From the NCBI GenBank assembly GCA_030698665.1, contig JAUYMI010000001.1, positions 1-35,211 of the forward strand: a DNA stretch of 35,211 nucleotides, written 5' to 3'. This DNA is from a bacterium (GTDB taxonomy: Bacteria > Patescibacteriota > Minisyncoccia > Minisyncoccales > UBA10102). The translations under genes and the position numbers were made by a program. Every line of letters begins with the position of its first letter. The first letter of the stretch is position 1. This document shows positions 10,501 through 18,108 of the stretch, in pieces. A model generated the notes under the pieces. That model saw nothing but the letters and a program-made list of their open reading frames with translations. It did not search any database and was not told where the DNA came from.

Positions 10501-10764
10501 GTGGTATCTCTTGTCATCTATTCCGGGTCTCTGCTGCTCCATGCCTTCAAAGGCAAGGTAGATCTCAGCTCCCAAGATGGCTTTAATCCCTTGTTTTTTT
10601 GCCTCTTTGTAAAACTCCACGGCTCCATACAGGTTTCCGTGGTCTGTGATCGCAATAGCATCCATGCCGAGCTCCTTTGTGCGACTCACGAGCTCAGGGA
10701 TTTTAGAGAGTCCGTCTAGGAGGGAGTAGTGGGAATGGACGTGCAGGTGCGTGAAGCGCGACAT
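7564..10764 (-). CDS. dnaE: DNA polymerase III subunit alpha
   Basis: PHP domain HVHSHYSLLDG/ITDHGNLYGAVEF; polymerase motifs PDIDLDFADHRRDEVIEY, GPGRGSVGGSLVAYVLGIT. Confidence 0.97.
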   Translation of the reverse strand: MSRFTHLHVHSHYSLLDGLSKIPELVSRTKELGMDAIAITDHGNLYGAVEFYKEAKKQGIKAILGAEIYLAFEGMEQQRPGIDDKRYHLILLVKNEKGYRNLVKILTAAHLQGFYYKPRVDEEFLSAHAEGLIALSACLSGRISKHILAGNPKEAEQTALRYAAMFQKGNFYLELQRHPNIPDQEKVNAGLLTIAEKTGLPIVATADSHYLRPEDAEAQDILMAINAGAKSEDPERLTLKSDDFSLKSSEDMAELFSDIPQAVENTSVIADSCDFEFELGTNKLPPYPLPEGKTADEYLRELCSERMVKKPQYANSKEAAERLEHELLVIKQTGFAPYFLIVQDFVNWAKEKHIIVGPGRGSVGGSLVAYVLGITNIDPIKYNLLFERFLTPDRISMPDIDLDFADHRRDEVIEYVAEKYGRDRVAQIITFGTMAARAAIRDVGRALSYEYGYCDRVAKMIPFGYTLSDALDKTEEFSELYRSDERAERLIDLAKKLEGVARHASTHACGVVISAEPLDESVPLQHPTQNEHTIVTQYEMHGVEDLGHLKMDFLGLKNLSTIEETLQRIYAVHGVSVDIENIPQDDKKVYKLLQKGDTTGVFQLESDGMRRYLKQLKPTEFEDIIAMVALYRPGPMELIPEYIARKHGRKEIEYLHPKLKDILQNTQGICIYQEQLMRIAQDLAGFSLSEADVLRKAVGKKIESLLLEQKEKMVQGMIKNGIDQRSAAQIWEWMLPFARYGFNRSHSAAYATIAYETAWLKANYPVEFMSALMTGERNDIERVAFLISETRKMGIEVLRPDINESFSHFSVVPNRKEIRFGLLAIKNMGEGAVDAIIEERKAKGSFTSMQNFVERVSSRDLNRKATECLIKAGVFDGLGERRQLLNNIDRLLEISREHHTLKEAGQKGLFEGTQLQRPDTLQLEVAEPASEQECLAWEKELLGLYVSSHPLKRVENIITKRALAISKLDPATPFRNFTPEAQRTRIAGIISSMKKIMTKTGKPMLFLNLEDLTDKIEVVVFPSVIERYSSAFQENAIVFVTGHLDRRNGERKFIAEAIEPLVETTP

Positions 10765-10770
10765 GGGGGT

Positions 10771-10798
10771 ATTGTAGCTGAAAATGGGTGTGTTGCAA
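10771..10798 (-). promoter_or_regulatory. dnaE promoter TTGCAA-N16-TACAAT, 6 nt from the ATG
   Basis: Reverse strand reads TTGCAACACACCCATTTTCAGCTACAATACCCCCATG. Confidence 0.55.
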
Positions 10799-10826
10799 AG
10801 ACAGGGACCGATATATACTTGAAGGA

Positions 10827-11396
10827 ATGAGAAGGTGCATTGCTTTTACTGACGAAGCAGGGAGGGGGCCCTTGGCTGGCCCCGTGGTTGCCGCGGTGGT
10901 TGTGGTTCAAGGTGCCCGCGCTCTCCCCGCGGTTAAGGATTCAAAGCAACTCAGTGAGTCCAAGCGGGAAGCGATTTTTGAGGAGCTCATTTCTCATTCT
11001 GGAATCGTGTGGGCAACAGGAATGGTTTCAGAACGGGTAATTGACCGCATCAACATTTTTGAGGCAACCAAGCTCGCCATGAAGCGGGCATTTTTTAGGC
11101 TGCCTTTTTCTCCTGAACTCCTGGTCATTGACGGCAATTTCTTCCTTGACCTTCCTGTTTCCCAGCAGGCGGTCGTGAAGGCCGACGAAACAATCTTCGG
11201 GTGCCAGGCAGCCTCCATCATCGCCAAGGTTACGCGAGACAGGATGATGAGAAGGTATGATGCAAGATTCCCCGGCTATGGATTTGCCCGGCACAAGGGA
11301 TATGGCACGGTTTTCCACAGAGAGAAGATTCAGGAGCTTGGCCCTTGTCCGATTCACCGCATGAGCTTTGCACCCTTGCGGGAAAGAGGGGAATAG
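10827..11396 (+). CDS. rnhB: Ribonuclease HII
   Basis: FTDEAGRGPLAGPVVAA, VKADETIFGCQAASIIAKVTRD, HKGYGT. Confidence 0.96.
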   Translation: MRRCIAFTDEAGRGPLAGPVVAAVVVVQGARALPAVKDSKQLSESKREAIFEELISHSGIVWATGMVSERVIDRINIFEATKLAMKRAFFRLPFSPELLVIDGNFFLDLPVSQQAVVKADETIFGCQAASIIAKVTRDRMMRRYDARFPGYGFARHKGYGTVFHREKIQELGPCPIHRMSFAPLRERGE

Positions 11397-11411
11397 GGTA
11401 AGGTACGGGGT

Positions 11412-11681
11412 ATGGCTGTACCAAAACAACATCGTTCAAAGTCCAGACAGGGCCAAAGGCGTCAGCACCTTTTCATCAAGGCGTCCCGCACGGTTTCGTG
11501 TGGAAAGTGCGCAAAACCCGTTTTGCCTCACACCATGTGCGCAAACTGCGGCACCTACCGAGGCCGGGAGATGGTGGACGTTTTTGCCAAGCTTTCAAAG
11601 AAAGAACAGAAGGTAAAAGCAAAGGACATTGCTGAAGGGAACAAGGGCGAGTTGAGTCTAGAGAAACTTTCTCAAAAGTAG
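11412..11681 (+). CDS. rpmF: 50S ribosomal protein L32
   Basis: [17 protein letters not shown] with zinc ribbon CGKC...[15 protein letters not shown]. Confidence 0.95.
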   Translation: MAVPKQHRSKSRQGQRRQHLFIKASRTVSCGKCAKPVLPHTMCANCGTYRGREMVDVFAKLSKKEQKVKAKDIAEGNKGELSLEKLSQK

Positions 11682-11683
11682 GG

Positions 11684-12115
11684 ATGGCGTCCCGGCACCT
11701 TTCTCGGTCCATCGCGATGCAGTCCCTCTACGAGTGGGACTTTCACTCTCGCACCCCCGACTTGGACCAGATTGTGGAGCGGAACATTACGGAGTTTGGC
11801 CCGGGGCTGGAAGAGAAGGGGCAGTTTGTGCGCGATCTGGTAAAGGGCGTTCTAGACCACCTTCCTCAGTTAGATCAGATAATAAGCAAGGCGGCTCCCG
11901 AGTGGCCCATAGAGCAGATCACGATTGTGGACAGGAATGTTCTCAGGATTGGTCTCTACGAGCTTCTGTATGCTGACCGAGAGGCCGTGCCTCCGAAGGT
12001 CGCCATCAATGAAGCCATCGAGCTGGCCAAGAACTTTTCAGGGGAGTCCTCGGGGAAGTTCATCAATGGCGTCATGGGGACCGTGTACCGGGAGTTGGAA
12101 GAAACGAAGAAATGA
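11684..12115 (+). CDS. nusB: Transcription antitermination factor NusB
   Basis: [58 protein letters not shown]. Confidence 0.95.
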   Translation: MASRHLSRSIAMQSLYEWDFHSRTPDLDQIVERNITEFGPGLEEKGQFVRDLVKGVLDHLPQLDQIISKAAPEWPIEQITIVDRNVLRIGLYELLYADREAVPPKVAINEAIELAKNFSGESSGKFINGVMGTVYRELEETKK

Positions 12116-12807
12116 GCAAGGATATATTGTCATTGGAAAAGAAGTTTGGTATAGAGTTTAGGGATAAGGATCTCCTGCAGCAGGCGTTTGTCCACCGCTC
12201 GTATCTCAACGAGAACCCGGAATTCAAGCTCTCAAACAACGAGCGCTTGGAGTTCCTGGGAGACGCCGTGCTGGAACTGGTGACCACGCGTGAGCTCTTT
12301 TTAAAGTATCCCGATAAGACCGAGGGCGAACTCACGAGCTGGCGGGCGGCCCTCGTGAACTCCCGCATGCTCTCTCAGGTGGCTCAGGAGCTGGGTCTCG
12401 ACGACTACCTCCTGCTCTCACGAGGAGAGACGAGGGAGACGGGCAAGGCGAGAAACTATATCCTTGCCAACACGGTAGAGGCCTTCATCGGAGCCTTGTA
12501 CCTGGACCAGGGACTGGAAGCCGCAGACACCTTTCTCAAGGCGCATATTCTTTCCAAGCTGGACTACGTGCTTTCCCACAAGCTCTTTGAGGATGCCAAG
12601 TCGCGCTTCCAAGAGGCAGCTCAAGCGGAAGCCGCTATCACTCCCGTGTACAAGGTGATTTCAGAGTCGGGTCCCGATCATGCAAAGCGCTTCCTCATCG
12701 GAGCCTACCTGGGGGAGGATTTGGCAGGGGAAGGAGAAGGGGATTCAAAACAGGAAGCTGAAGAACAGGCGGCCAAGCACGCACTGCAGAATAAAGGATG
12801 GGAATAA
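12112..12807 (+). CDS. rnc: Ribonuclease III
   Basis: [18 protein letters not shown] catalytic motif; [13 protein letters not shown]-terminal dsRBD. Confidence 0.96.
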   Translation: MSKDILSLEKKFGIEFRDKDLLQQAFVHRSYLNENPEFKLSNNERLEFLGDAVLELVTTRELFLKYPDKTEGELTSWRAALVNSRMLSQVAQELGLDDYLLLSRGETRETGKARNYILANTVEAFIGALYLDQGLEAADTFLKAHILSKLDYVLSHKLFEDAKSRFQEAAQAEAAITPVYKVISESGPDHAKRFLIGAYLGEDLAGEGEGDSKQEAEEQAAKHALQNKGWE

Positions 12808-12816
12808 CATACATAC

Positions 12817-13329
12817 ATGCTCGTCATTCGACTTAGAAGAACAGGAAGAAAAAATCAGCCGTCATTCAGAATTGTCGTCACGGACAAGCGAAGAGCGGCT
12901 GGCAAGGGAGTCCCGGTTGAGGAGGTTGGCTTTTATAACCCTCTCACCAAAGAACGCATTTTCAAGAAAGAGCGCATTTTGTATTGGATCTCCATGGGGG
13001 CCAAACCCTCAGACACCGTGCATAATATGCTGGTGGCAGAGAAGGTGATTGAAGGAAGCAAGGTGGCAAAGCACAGCAAGTCAAAGAAGCCGGTTGAGGA
13101 AGGAAAACCGACCGAGGTGGTAAAGGCAGAAGAAAAGCCCGCTGAGGAGGTTGTCTCAGAGCCGGAAGGGAAGGTGGAAGAAGCTCCGGCACAAGAGCAG
13201 AAGTCCGAGGAGACACCGATCGTAGAGCCAGAAGAGAAGACAGAGCAGGAGCAAGAACAGAAGCCAGAAGAGGAGAAAAAGGAAGACGCAGCACCTTCAA
13301 GCGAGGAGGGCGAGGCAAAAGAGGCGTAG
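12817..13329 (+). CDS. rpsP: 30S ribosomal protein S16 with long Glu/Lys/Pro/Ala-rich C-terminal extension
   Basis: MLVIRLRRTGRKNQPSFRIVVTDKR...EEVGFYNP core; about 80-aa low-complexity tail. Confidence 0.95.
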   Translation: MLVIRLRRTGRKNQPSFRIVVTDKRRAAGKGVPVEEVGFYNPLTKERIFKKERILYWISMGAKPSDTVHNMLVAEKVIEGSKVAKHSKSKKPVEEGKPTEVVKAEEKPAEEVVSEPEGKVEEAPAQEQKSEETPIVEPEEKTEQEQEQKPEEEKKEDAAPSSEEGEAKEA

Positions 13330-13332
13330 ATT

Positions 13333-13378
13333 CCGTCCGCTTTTGTAAGCAAGGGCGCTTGTTCGCAAAAGCGGGCGG
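13333..13378 (+). other. Long hairpin downstream of rpsP
   Basis: CCGTCCGCTTTTG pairs with CAAAAGCGGGCGG (13 bp, one T-G wobble), with an inner AGCAAG/CTTGTT stem; no U-tract. Confidence 0.6.
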
Positions 13379-13399
13379 GATAGCGCGGAGGAGGGTAGG

Positions 13400-13594
13400 T
13401 TGCCAAAGCCCACCAAGCATCAGGGACTAGACGGGGAACCCCCGGGGAAAGAGGAGAGGCCAGCTGAGCCAGTTGTCTACGGGGTTGACTCCAATGGGAC
13501 GGTCGTGAGCGGCCCTACCATTGAGGAGGCTCATAGGAAGATGAACCTCGCGTGTGACGATGGGGGTTGGCACTCCAAGAGAGCGTCGGGGTAG
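13400..13594 (+). CDS. Small hypothetical protein (64 aa)
   Basis: TTG start after a GGAGGAGGG Shine-Dalgarno-like run; no recognised family. Confidence 0.45.
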   Translation: MPKPTKHQGLDGEPPGKEERPAEPVVYGVDSNGTVVSGPTIEEAHRKMNLACDDGGWHSKRASG

Positions 13595-13718
13595 CCCCTC
13601 TAGGCGGAACCAGGTCCCAGGAAGAGGAGACGAGCTGAAGGAATCCCGTGAGGGAGCCTGCCAGCTTGTCTCCCTCACCCCCGAGCACGGTTGCAAAAGT
13701 GTGTTCAGGGGTGAGAAC

Positions 13719-13746
13719 TTGACAGGGCATCTTCCTCACGTACAAT
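13719..13746 (+). promoter_or_regulatory. khpA promoter TTGACA-N16-TACAAT
   Basis: Perfect -35 and 5/6 -10 about 70 bp upstream of khpA. Confidence 0.7.
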
Positions 13747-13816
13747 GCAGGAGCAGGTTTGAAATCTTCCTGAATATATTTCCTGAAAGGTCGCGCAGTA
13801 ACATCCCAAAGCAATC

Positions 13817-14161
13817 ATGGCAGAAGAGACATACGGAGATCAGGAACTTTTAGAGTACATCGTTAAGGCCTTGGTCGACCATCCAGAAGATGTGAAGATT
13901 GAGCGCAAGGTGGACGAGATGGGGGTTCTCCTCATCCTGAGGGTGCACGCTGACGACATGGGTCAGCTCATTGGAAAGGAGGGGTCCACGGCGCGGGCCA
14001 TCCGCACGCTCATCCGCATCCAGGGCCTAAAGAACCACGCGAGAGTGAACCTCAAGATTGAGGAGCCCGAAGGCGGAAGGAGGGTGAGGGAAGTTGAAGA
14101 AACACCCGCAGCTCCCGCCACAGAGGAGAAGAAGGATTCCTTAGACGGCCTTGATCTGTAG
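13817..14161 (+). CDS. khpA: KH-domain RNA-binding protein, KhpA family
   Basis: LLEYIVKALVDHPEDVKIERKVDE...LRVHADDMGQLIGKEGSTARAIRTLI (GxxG KH loop). Confidence 0.88.
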   Translation: MAEETYGDQELLEYIVKALVDHPEDVKIERKVDEMGVLLILRVHADDMGQLIGKEGSTARAIRTLIRIQGLKNHARVNLKIEEPEGGRRVREVEETPAAPATEEKKDSLDGLDL

Positions 14162-14181
14162 ATCAATTGAGATTTGAGGAG

Positions 14182-14213
14182 AACGATGCTACTCTGGTAG
14201 CGTCGTTTTCTTT
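14182..14213 (+). terminator. Intrinsic terminator after khpA
   Basis: AACGATGCTAC-TCTG-GTAGCGTCGTT (11-bp stem) followed by TTCTTT. Confidence 0.8.
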
Positions 14214-14218
14214 AACAC

Positions 14219-14899
14219 ATGAGATGTGACGTTGTCACCATATTCCCGGAGCTCTTCGACCCATTTTTTTCTGAGTCGCTGATTAAGCGCGCCTCCAGAA
14301 AGAAGCTCCTTTCTTTCAAGGCTCACGACCTGAGAAAGTGGGTAAAGGACAAGCACCGCACCGTGGACGATCGTCCCTTCGGAGGAGGGTTGGGCCAGGT
14401 ATTTAAACTGGAGCCCTTGTCCCGGGCGGTACAGGCTTTAAAGAAGGAGAAGAAGACAAAGGTTATTCTGCTGAGCCCGAGGGGCAAGAAGTTCACCCAG
14501 ACCGTAGCGGCAGAGCTTGCACAGGAGGATCAGCTCATTTTTCTCTGCGGCAGGTACGAGGGGGTGGACGAACGGGTTGCACAGCACATAGCTGACCTTA
14601 ACCTTTCTTTGGGGGACTTTGTGCTCATGGGAGGCGAGGTTGCTGCCATGGCGATTATTGAGACCGTAGCTCGTTTGGTCCCCGGCGTTGTGGGCAAAGA
14701 AGAGTTTCTCAAAGAGCGTGTGCCAGGACGCTCAAAAAGAAACACTCAAGGGTTTTGGGAGTTTCCCCAGTATACGAGGCCCGAGGTGTTTGAGGCAAAG
14801 GGAGGTGAGAAGTGGAGGGTTCCCAGAGTGCTCATGTCCGGGAACCACAAGGAGATTGCAAAGTGGAGGGCGAGGCATGGAAAGGTTATTGGCAGGTAG
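14219..14899 (+). CDS. trmD: tRNA (guanine-37-N1)-methyltransferase
   Basis: MRCDVVTIFPELFDPFFSESLIKRA, DRPFGGGLG, CGRYEGVDERV, SLGDFVLMGGE. Confidence 0.97.
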   Translation: MRCDVVTIFPELFDPFFSESLIKRASRKKLLSFKAHDLRKWVKDKHRTVDDRPFGGGLGQVFKLEPLSRAVQALKKEKKTKVILLSPRGKKFTQTVAAELAQEDQLIFLCGRYEGVDERVAQHIADLNLSLGDFVLMGGEVAAMAIIETVARLVPGVVGKEEFLKERVPGRSKRNTQGFWEFPQYTRPEVFEAKGGEKWRVPRVLMSGNHKEIAKWRARHGKVIGR

Positions 14900-14917
14900 G
14901 AGATTTTGTGGTACGAT
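14889..14917 (+). promoter_or_regulatory. tRNA-Tyr promoter TTGGCA-N17-TACGAT
   Basis: Located at the trmD 3' end just upstream of the tRNA. Confidence 0.5.
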
Positions 14918-14927
14918 GGCTCAGCTC

Positions 14928-15012
14928 GGGTCGGTACCGAAGTGGTCAAACGGGCGTGGCTGTAAACCACGTGGCTCTGCCTTCGGGGGTTCGAATCCCT
15001 CCCGGCCCACCA
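14928..15012 (+). tRNA. tRNA-Tyr (GUA)
   Basis: GGGTCGG/CCGGCCC acceptor, CGTGG-CTGTAAA-CCACG anticodon arm, long variable arm, T-arm GGGGGTTCGAATCCCTC, encoded CCA. Confidence 0.93.
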
Positions 15013-15014
15013 TT

Positions 15015-15085
15015 GCCGATGTAGTTCAACGGCAGAACGGATCCTTGGTAAGGATCAGAAGGGAGTTCGATTCTCCCCATCGGCT
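15015..15085 (+). tRNA. tRNA-Thr (GGU)
   Basis: GCCGATG/CATCGGC acceptor; GATCC-TTGGTAA-GGATC anticodon arm; no encoded CCA. Confidence 0.92.
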
Positions 15086-15111
15086 CAGAGTGAATCAATA
15101 ACACAACGAAC

Positions 15112-15282
15112 ATGGCAGCAAAGAGAAAGACATACGCAAAGTTTCAGTGTACGGAGTGCAAGGAGATCAACTACACCGTGCACAAGGCAAGGCCCAAAGT
15201 AGAGGGCGGCGCGAAACTTGAGTTAAAGAAGCACTGCAAGACGTGCCGCAAGCACACCTTGCACAAGGAAGGGAAGAAGTAG
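15112..15282 (+). CDS. rpmG: 50S ribosomal protein L33 (56 aa, absent from the supplied ORF track)
   Basis: Translated directly: MAAKRKTYAKFQCTECKEINYTVHKARPKVEGGAKLELKKHCKTCRKHTLHKEGKK*; CxxC zinc ribbon. Confidence 0.9.
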   Translation: MAAKRKTYAKFQCTECKEINYTVHKARPKVEGGAKLELKKHCKTCRKHTLHKEGKK

Positions 15283-15286
15283 TAGA

Positions 15287-15357
15287 GGGGGTGTGGTGAA
15301 GTGGTATCACGGAGGTCTCCAAAACCTTCGTCGGGGGTTCGATTCCCTCCACCCCTG
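15287..15357 (+). tRNA. tRNA-Trp (CCA)
   Basis: GGGGGTG/CACCCCT acceptor; anticodon loop CTCCAAA; T-arm GGGGGTTCGATTCCCTC. Confidence 0.9.
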
Positions 15358-15376
15358 CCGATAAGTGCCACTACTC

Positions 15377-15405
15377 TTGACAACTATATTGGTTGTTGAT
15401 AAAGT
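15377..15405 (+). promoter_or_regulatory. Toxin-antitoxin promoter TTGACA-N17-TAAAGT containing palindrome ACAAC-N7-GTTGT
   Basis: Consensus -35; inverted repeat 15380-15396 lies across the -35 end and the spacer. Confidence 0.6.
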
Positions 15406-15412
15406 AATGGTA

Positions 15413-15658
15413 ATGGAAAAAATAGTTTCTATAACCAAACAGGGACAGCTCACCATTCCAAGGAAATTCTTGGTGGATCTTAATATTCGCGGCGCTACAA
15501 AAGCTGTGGTGCGCAAGCTAGGCGACACTATTGTCGTACAACCGAAACATGACTTTTGGTCTCTTTCTGGTTCTCTGAAATCCAAAATTTCTCTGACCGA
15601 TAAAGAACTGCGCACAGCAAGAGAATCTTTTGGCAGAAGCTGGCCTCAGAAGTCATGA
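15413..15658 (+). CDS. AbrB/SpoVT (MazE/VapB-like) antitoxin
   Basis: MEKIVSITKQGQLTIPRKFLVDLNIRGATKAVVRKLGDTIVVQP is a swapped-hairpin AbrB domain; a start at 15407 is also possible. Confidence 0.85.
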   Translation: MEKIVSITKQGQLTIPRKFLVDLNIRGATKAVVRKLGDTIVVQPKHDFWSLSGSLKSKISLTDKELRTARESFGRSWPQKS

Positions 15659-16038
15659 AGAAACAAATTCTTGATACGAATGTCCTCCTCCGTTTTCTGG
15701 TAGGTGATAACGAAAAACAGCAGAAAGAGGCTCATCGTTGGTTTCAAGAAGCGGAACAACGCAAACGAAAAATTGTAGTTGTTCCGCTGGTCGTTGCAGA
15801 AACGTGTTTTGTGCTAGAAAGCTTCTACAAAAAGCAACGAGAAGAGATAGCGGAAACCCTGGAAGTTTTCCTTGCTCAACGGTGGCTTGAGGTAGAAGAG
15901 CGAAACGTGCTTCTTTCGCTTTGGTTTTGGTATCGCAAGGGATTTCATTTTGTTGATAGCTTTCTCCTCGCATGGACGCAAACGTACGCGGGAGATATCC
16001 TTACGTTTGACCGCGCGCTTTCCAAAAAAGCAAGCTAA
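15655..16038 (+). CDS. PIN-domain ribonuclease toxin (VapC-like)
   Basis: ILDTNVLLRFL, VVAETCFVL, FVDSFLLAW, DILTFDRAL acidic residues of PIN; 4-nt overlap with antitoxin. Confidence 0.88.
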   Translation: MKKQILDTNVLLRFLVGDNEKQQKEAHRWFQEAEQRKRKIVVVPLVVAETCFVLESFYKKQREEIAETLEVFLAQRWLEVEERNVLLSLWFWYRKGFHFVDSFLLAWTQTYAGDILTFDRALSKKAS

Positions 16039-16128
16039 CGCCAAAAAGAAGAGGGCAAAGGAGAGCGAGTATGTTCAACTTGGGCTTGGCGGACAATTTT
16101 GACATTCTTCGCGAGTCCCTGCCAAATC

Positions 16129-16153
16129 AAAAACACCCCGAGAGGGTGTTTTT
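16129..16153. terminator. Bidirectional intrinsic terminator
   Basis: AAAAACACCC-CGAGA-GGGTGTTTTT perfect 10-bp stem between convergent genes. Confidence 0.9.
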
Positions 16154-16164
16154 GTCTGCATAAC

Positions 16165-16482
16165 TTACATCTTCTCTGATCCCGGCAATGGGAGTCCGAG
16201 GCGGTGAAGGTTGCGGAAGATGGAAGCTCCCACGGCTACCGCAATCAGCAGGAAGGCTGCTGGCACGAGGAATCCGAGAGACGGAATGGCCGTGCCAACC
16301 ATGCGCACAACGGCAAACCCAAAGACGTAGGCGAGGATGGGTTTTTTCATGAACTGGGCCACCTTGCCAAACCGGAATTCCTTTTTGGCTATGGAAGCCA
16401 GGATGCCGGCAACCACGTCCAAGGCAATGAGAATGACAATGATCTGAACCTGGGTGCCAGCGAATGCGTCTAAAAGAGTCAT
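16165..16482 (-). CDS. Phage holin family-like small membrane protein
   Basis: LDVVAGILASIAKKEFRFGKVAQFMKKPILAY resembles the phage_holin_4 pattern; multiple TM segments. Confidence 0.6.
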   Translation of the reverse strand: MTLLDAFAGTQVQIIVILIALDVVAGILASIAKKEFRFGKVAQFMKKPILAYVFGFAVVRMVGTAIPSLGFLVPAAFLLIAVAVGASIFRNLHRLGLPLPGSEKM

Positions 16483-16575
16483 GGCTGTAGCTGAGTATTT
16501 ATGATATAGTTTTCTTGACCTTTTGAGTCAGTATAGCTGAGAGAAAAGAGCCAGGACAACGAGTTATCCACACCC

Positions 16576-17061
16576 ATGAAGGTAACATTGTATCCGTCTA
16601 GGATTCTGTTCCGGGAGGCAAAACCCGTTTTTGAGTTTGGGGACGCATTAAAAAAGCTGGCCGGAGATATGGCACAGACCATGAAGGAATATGACGGCGT
16701 CGGTCTCGCGGGGCCTCAAGCCAATCAGGATGCAAAGATCATCATCGTCCACACGCCAGAGGGCGATCATACCTTTGTGAATCCGCAGATTATCCAGAAG
16801 AGCAGGGAAACCGCCGAGGAGGAAGAAGGGTGCCTGAGTCTGCCGGGCCTTTTTGTCAACGTGAAGCGGGCTGAGGAGGTTGAGGTTGCGTGTCAGACGC
16901 TGGAAGGGGAAACAGTGAAGCTGAAAGTGTCGGGCCTCACCTCGCGTATCTTTCAGCACGAGATTGACCACGTTGAGGGTCGGCTCATCATTCACAGAAC
17001 TCCGTTTCTTAAGCGTATGAGATTGAGAAAGAAGCTCAGGGAGATAGCTAACCTGTCATGA
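16576..17061 (+). CDS. def: Peptide deformylase
   Basis: GVGLAGPQ, EEGCLSLPG, QHEIDHVEG metal-binding motifs. Confidence 0.95.
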   Translation: MKVTLYPSRILFREAKPVFEFGDALKKLAGDMAQTMKEYDGVGLAGPQANQDAKIIIVHTPEGDHTFVNPQIIQKSRETAEEEEGCLSLPGLFVNVKRAEEVEVACQTLEGETVKLKVSGLTSRIFQHEIDHVEGRLIIHRTPFLKRMRLRKKLREIANLS

Positions 17062-18071
17062 GAAGGGTTGTTCTTGCGGTTCTCGCTCTTTTTTTGTTCT
17101 CTCTGGTTGCGGGGAGTTTTATCCCGCGGCTCCCCGGATCTGATCGTCAGCAGGTCTTTGTCGTTGCAAAAGGGGAGGGGAGTCGGGAGATTGCCTATGA
17201 GCTTGAGAAGGAGGGCATCATCTCTCTGGCTGCTTTCTTCCGTCTCTATGTGGCGAGTACGGGTATTGCGGCCAAGCTTCAGGCGGGAGAGTATCTCCTT
17301 TCTCCCTCAATGTCAGTCGTCCAGATTGCTGGTGAGATGAGGCAGGGAAGGGTCATTCAAGAAGAGCTGACCATCATTGAAGGATGGAACCTGAGGGACA
17401 TTGGGTATTATTTGGAAAACAGGGGATTGTTCCAGGCAGAAGAGCTTCACGAAGTGGCGGGGTTTCCCGCCGTGGACTACGCCAAAGCCACAGACCTTCC
17501 ACGGCCCAAGGACTTTTCCTCGCAGTTTCCTTTTTTACAAGACAAGCCAGGTGCAGTAGGGCTTGAAGGGTACTTGTTCCCAGACACCTACTATCTCCGG
17601 TCGGGGGATGGAGTGGAGGGCTTGGTGGTCTCACAGCTCAAGAACTTTCAAGACAAGACATCTGGGCTTGATCTCAAAGGGAAAAACCTCTTTGAGGTTG
17701 TGACCATAGCATCCATGTTGGAAAAGGAGGTGAGAACATACGAAGACAAGCGCATGGTTGCTGGCATCCTGTACAAGCGTCTGGAGCACGGCATCCCTCT
17801 CCAGGTAGACGCCACCGTTGCCTATGCGGTTGGCAAGCGGGGAGAAGCCATCACCAAGCAGGACCTTCAAGCAGACTCTCCTTTCAACACGTACAAGTAT
17901 CCCGGGCTTCCCCTGGGACCTATCGCGAACCCGGGGATTGAGAGCATCAGGGCAGCCCTCAATCCTCAGGACTCCCCGTATCTCTACTACCTTTCAACCC
18001 CGGATGGGGAGACGATATTCTCTGAGACCCTAGAGGAGCACAACCGGGCTGTGGGCCAGCATCTGAGGTAG
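17058..18071 (+). CDS. mltG: Endolytic murein transglycosylase MltG (YceG-like)
   Basis: N-terminal TM, EGYLFPDTYYL, ASMLEKEV, LQVDATVAYAVG, NTYKYPGLPLGPIANPGIESIRAALNP. Confidence 0.95.
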   Translation: MRRVVLAVLALFLFSLVAGSFIPRLPGSDRQQVFVVAKGEGSREIAYELEKEGIISLAAFFRLYVASTGIAAKLQAGEYLLSPSMSVVQIAGEMRQGRVIQEELTIIEGWNLRDIGYYLENRGLFQAEELHEVAGFPAVDYAKATDLPRPKDFSSQFPFLQDKPGAVGLEGYLFPDTYYLRSGDGVEGLVVSQLKNFQDKTSGLDLKGKNLFEVVTIASMLEKEVRTYEDKRMVAGILYKRLEHGIPLQVDATVAYAVGKRGEAITKQDLQADSPFNTYKYPGLPLGPIANPGIESIRAALNPQDSPYLYYLSTPDGETIFSETLEEHNRAVGQHLR

Positions 18072-18074
18072 GGC

Positions 18075-18102
18075 TTGACATTCGGGGAGAGGTGGGTAGA
18101 AT
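18075..18102 (+). promoter_or_regulatory. rplJL promoter TTGACA-N16-TAGAAT
   Basis: Perfect -35 and 5/6 -10 upstream of the L10 leader. Confidence 0.75.
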
Positions 18103-18108
18103 GGGACT

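Noticed and set aside
13629-13678. H-type pseudoknot
   Set aside because: The linker between the second strands of the two stems is zero nt, too short to cross a 9-bp stem; alternative stems are more plausible.
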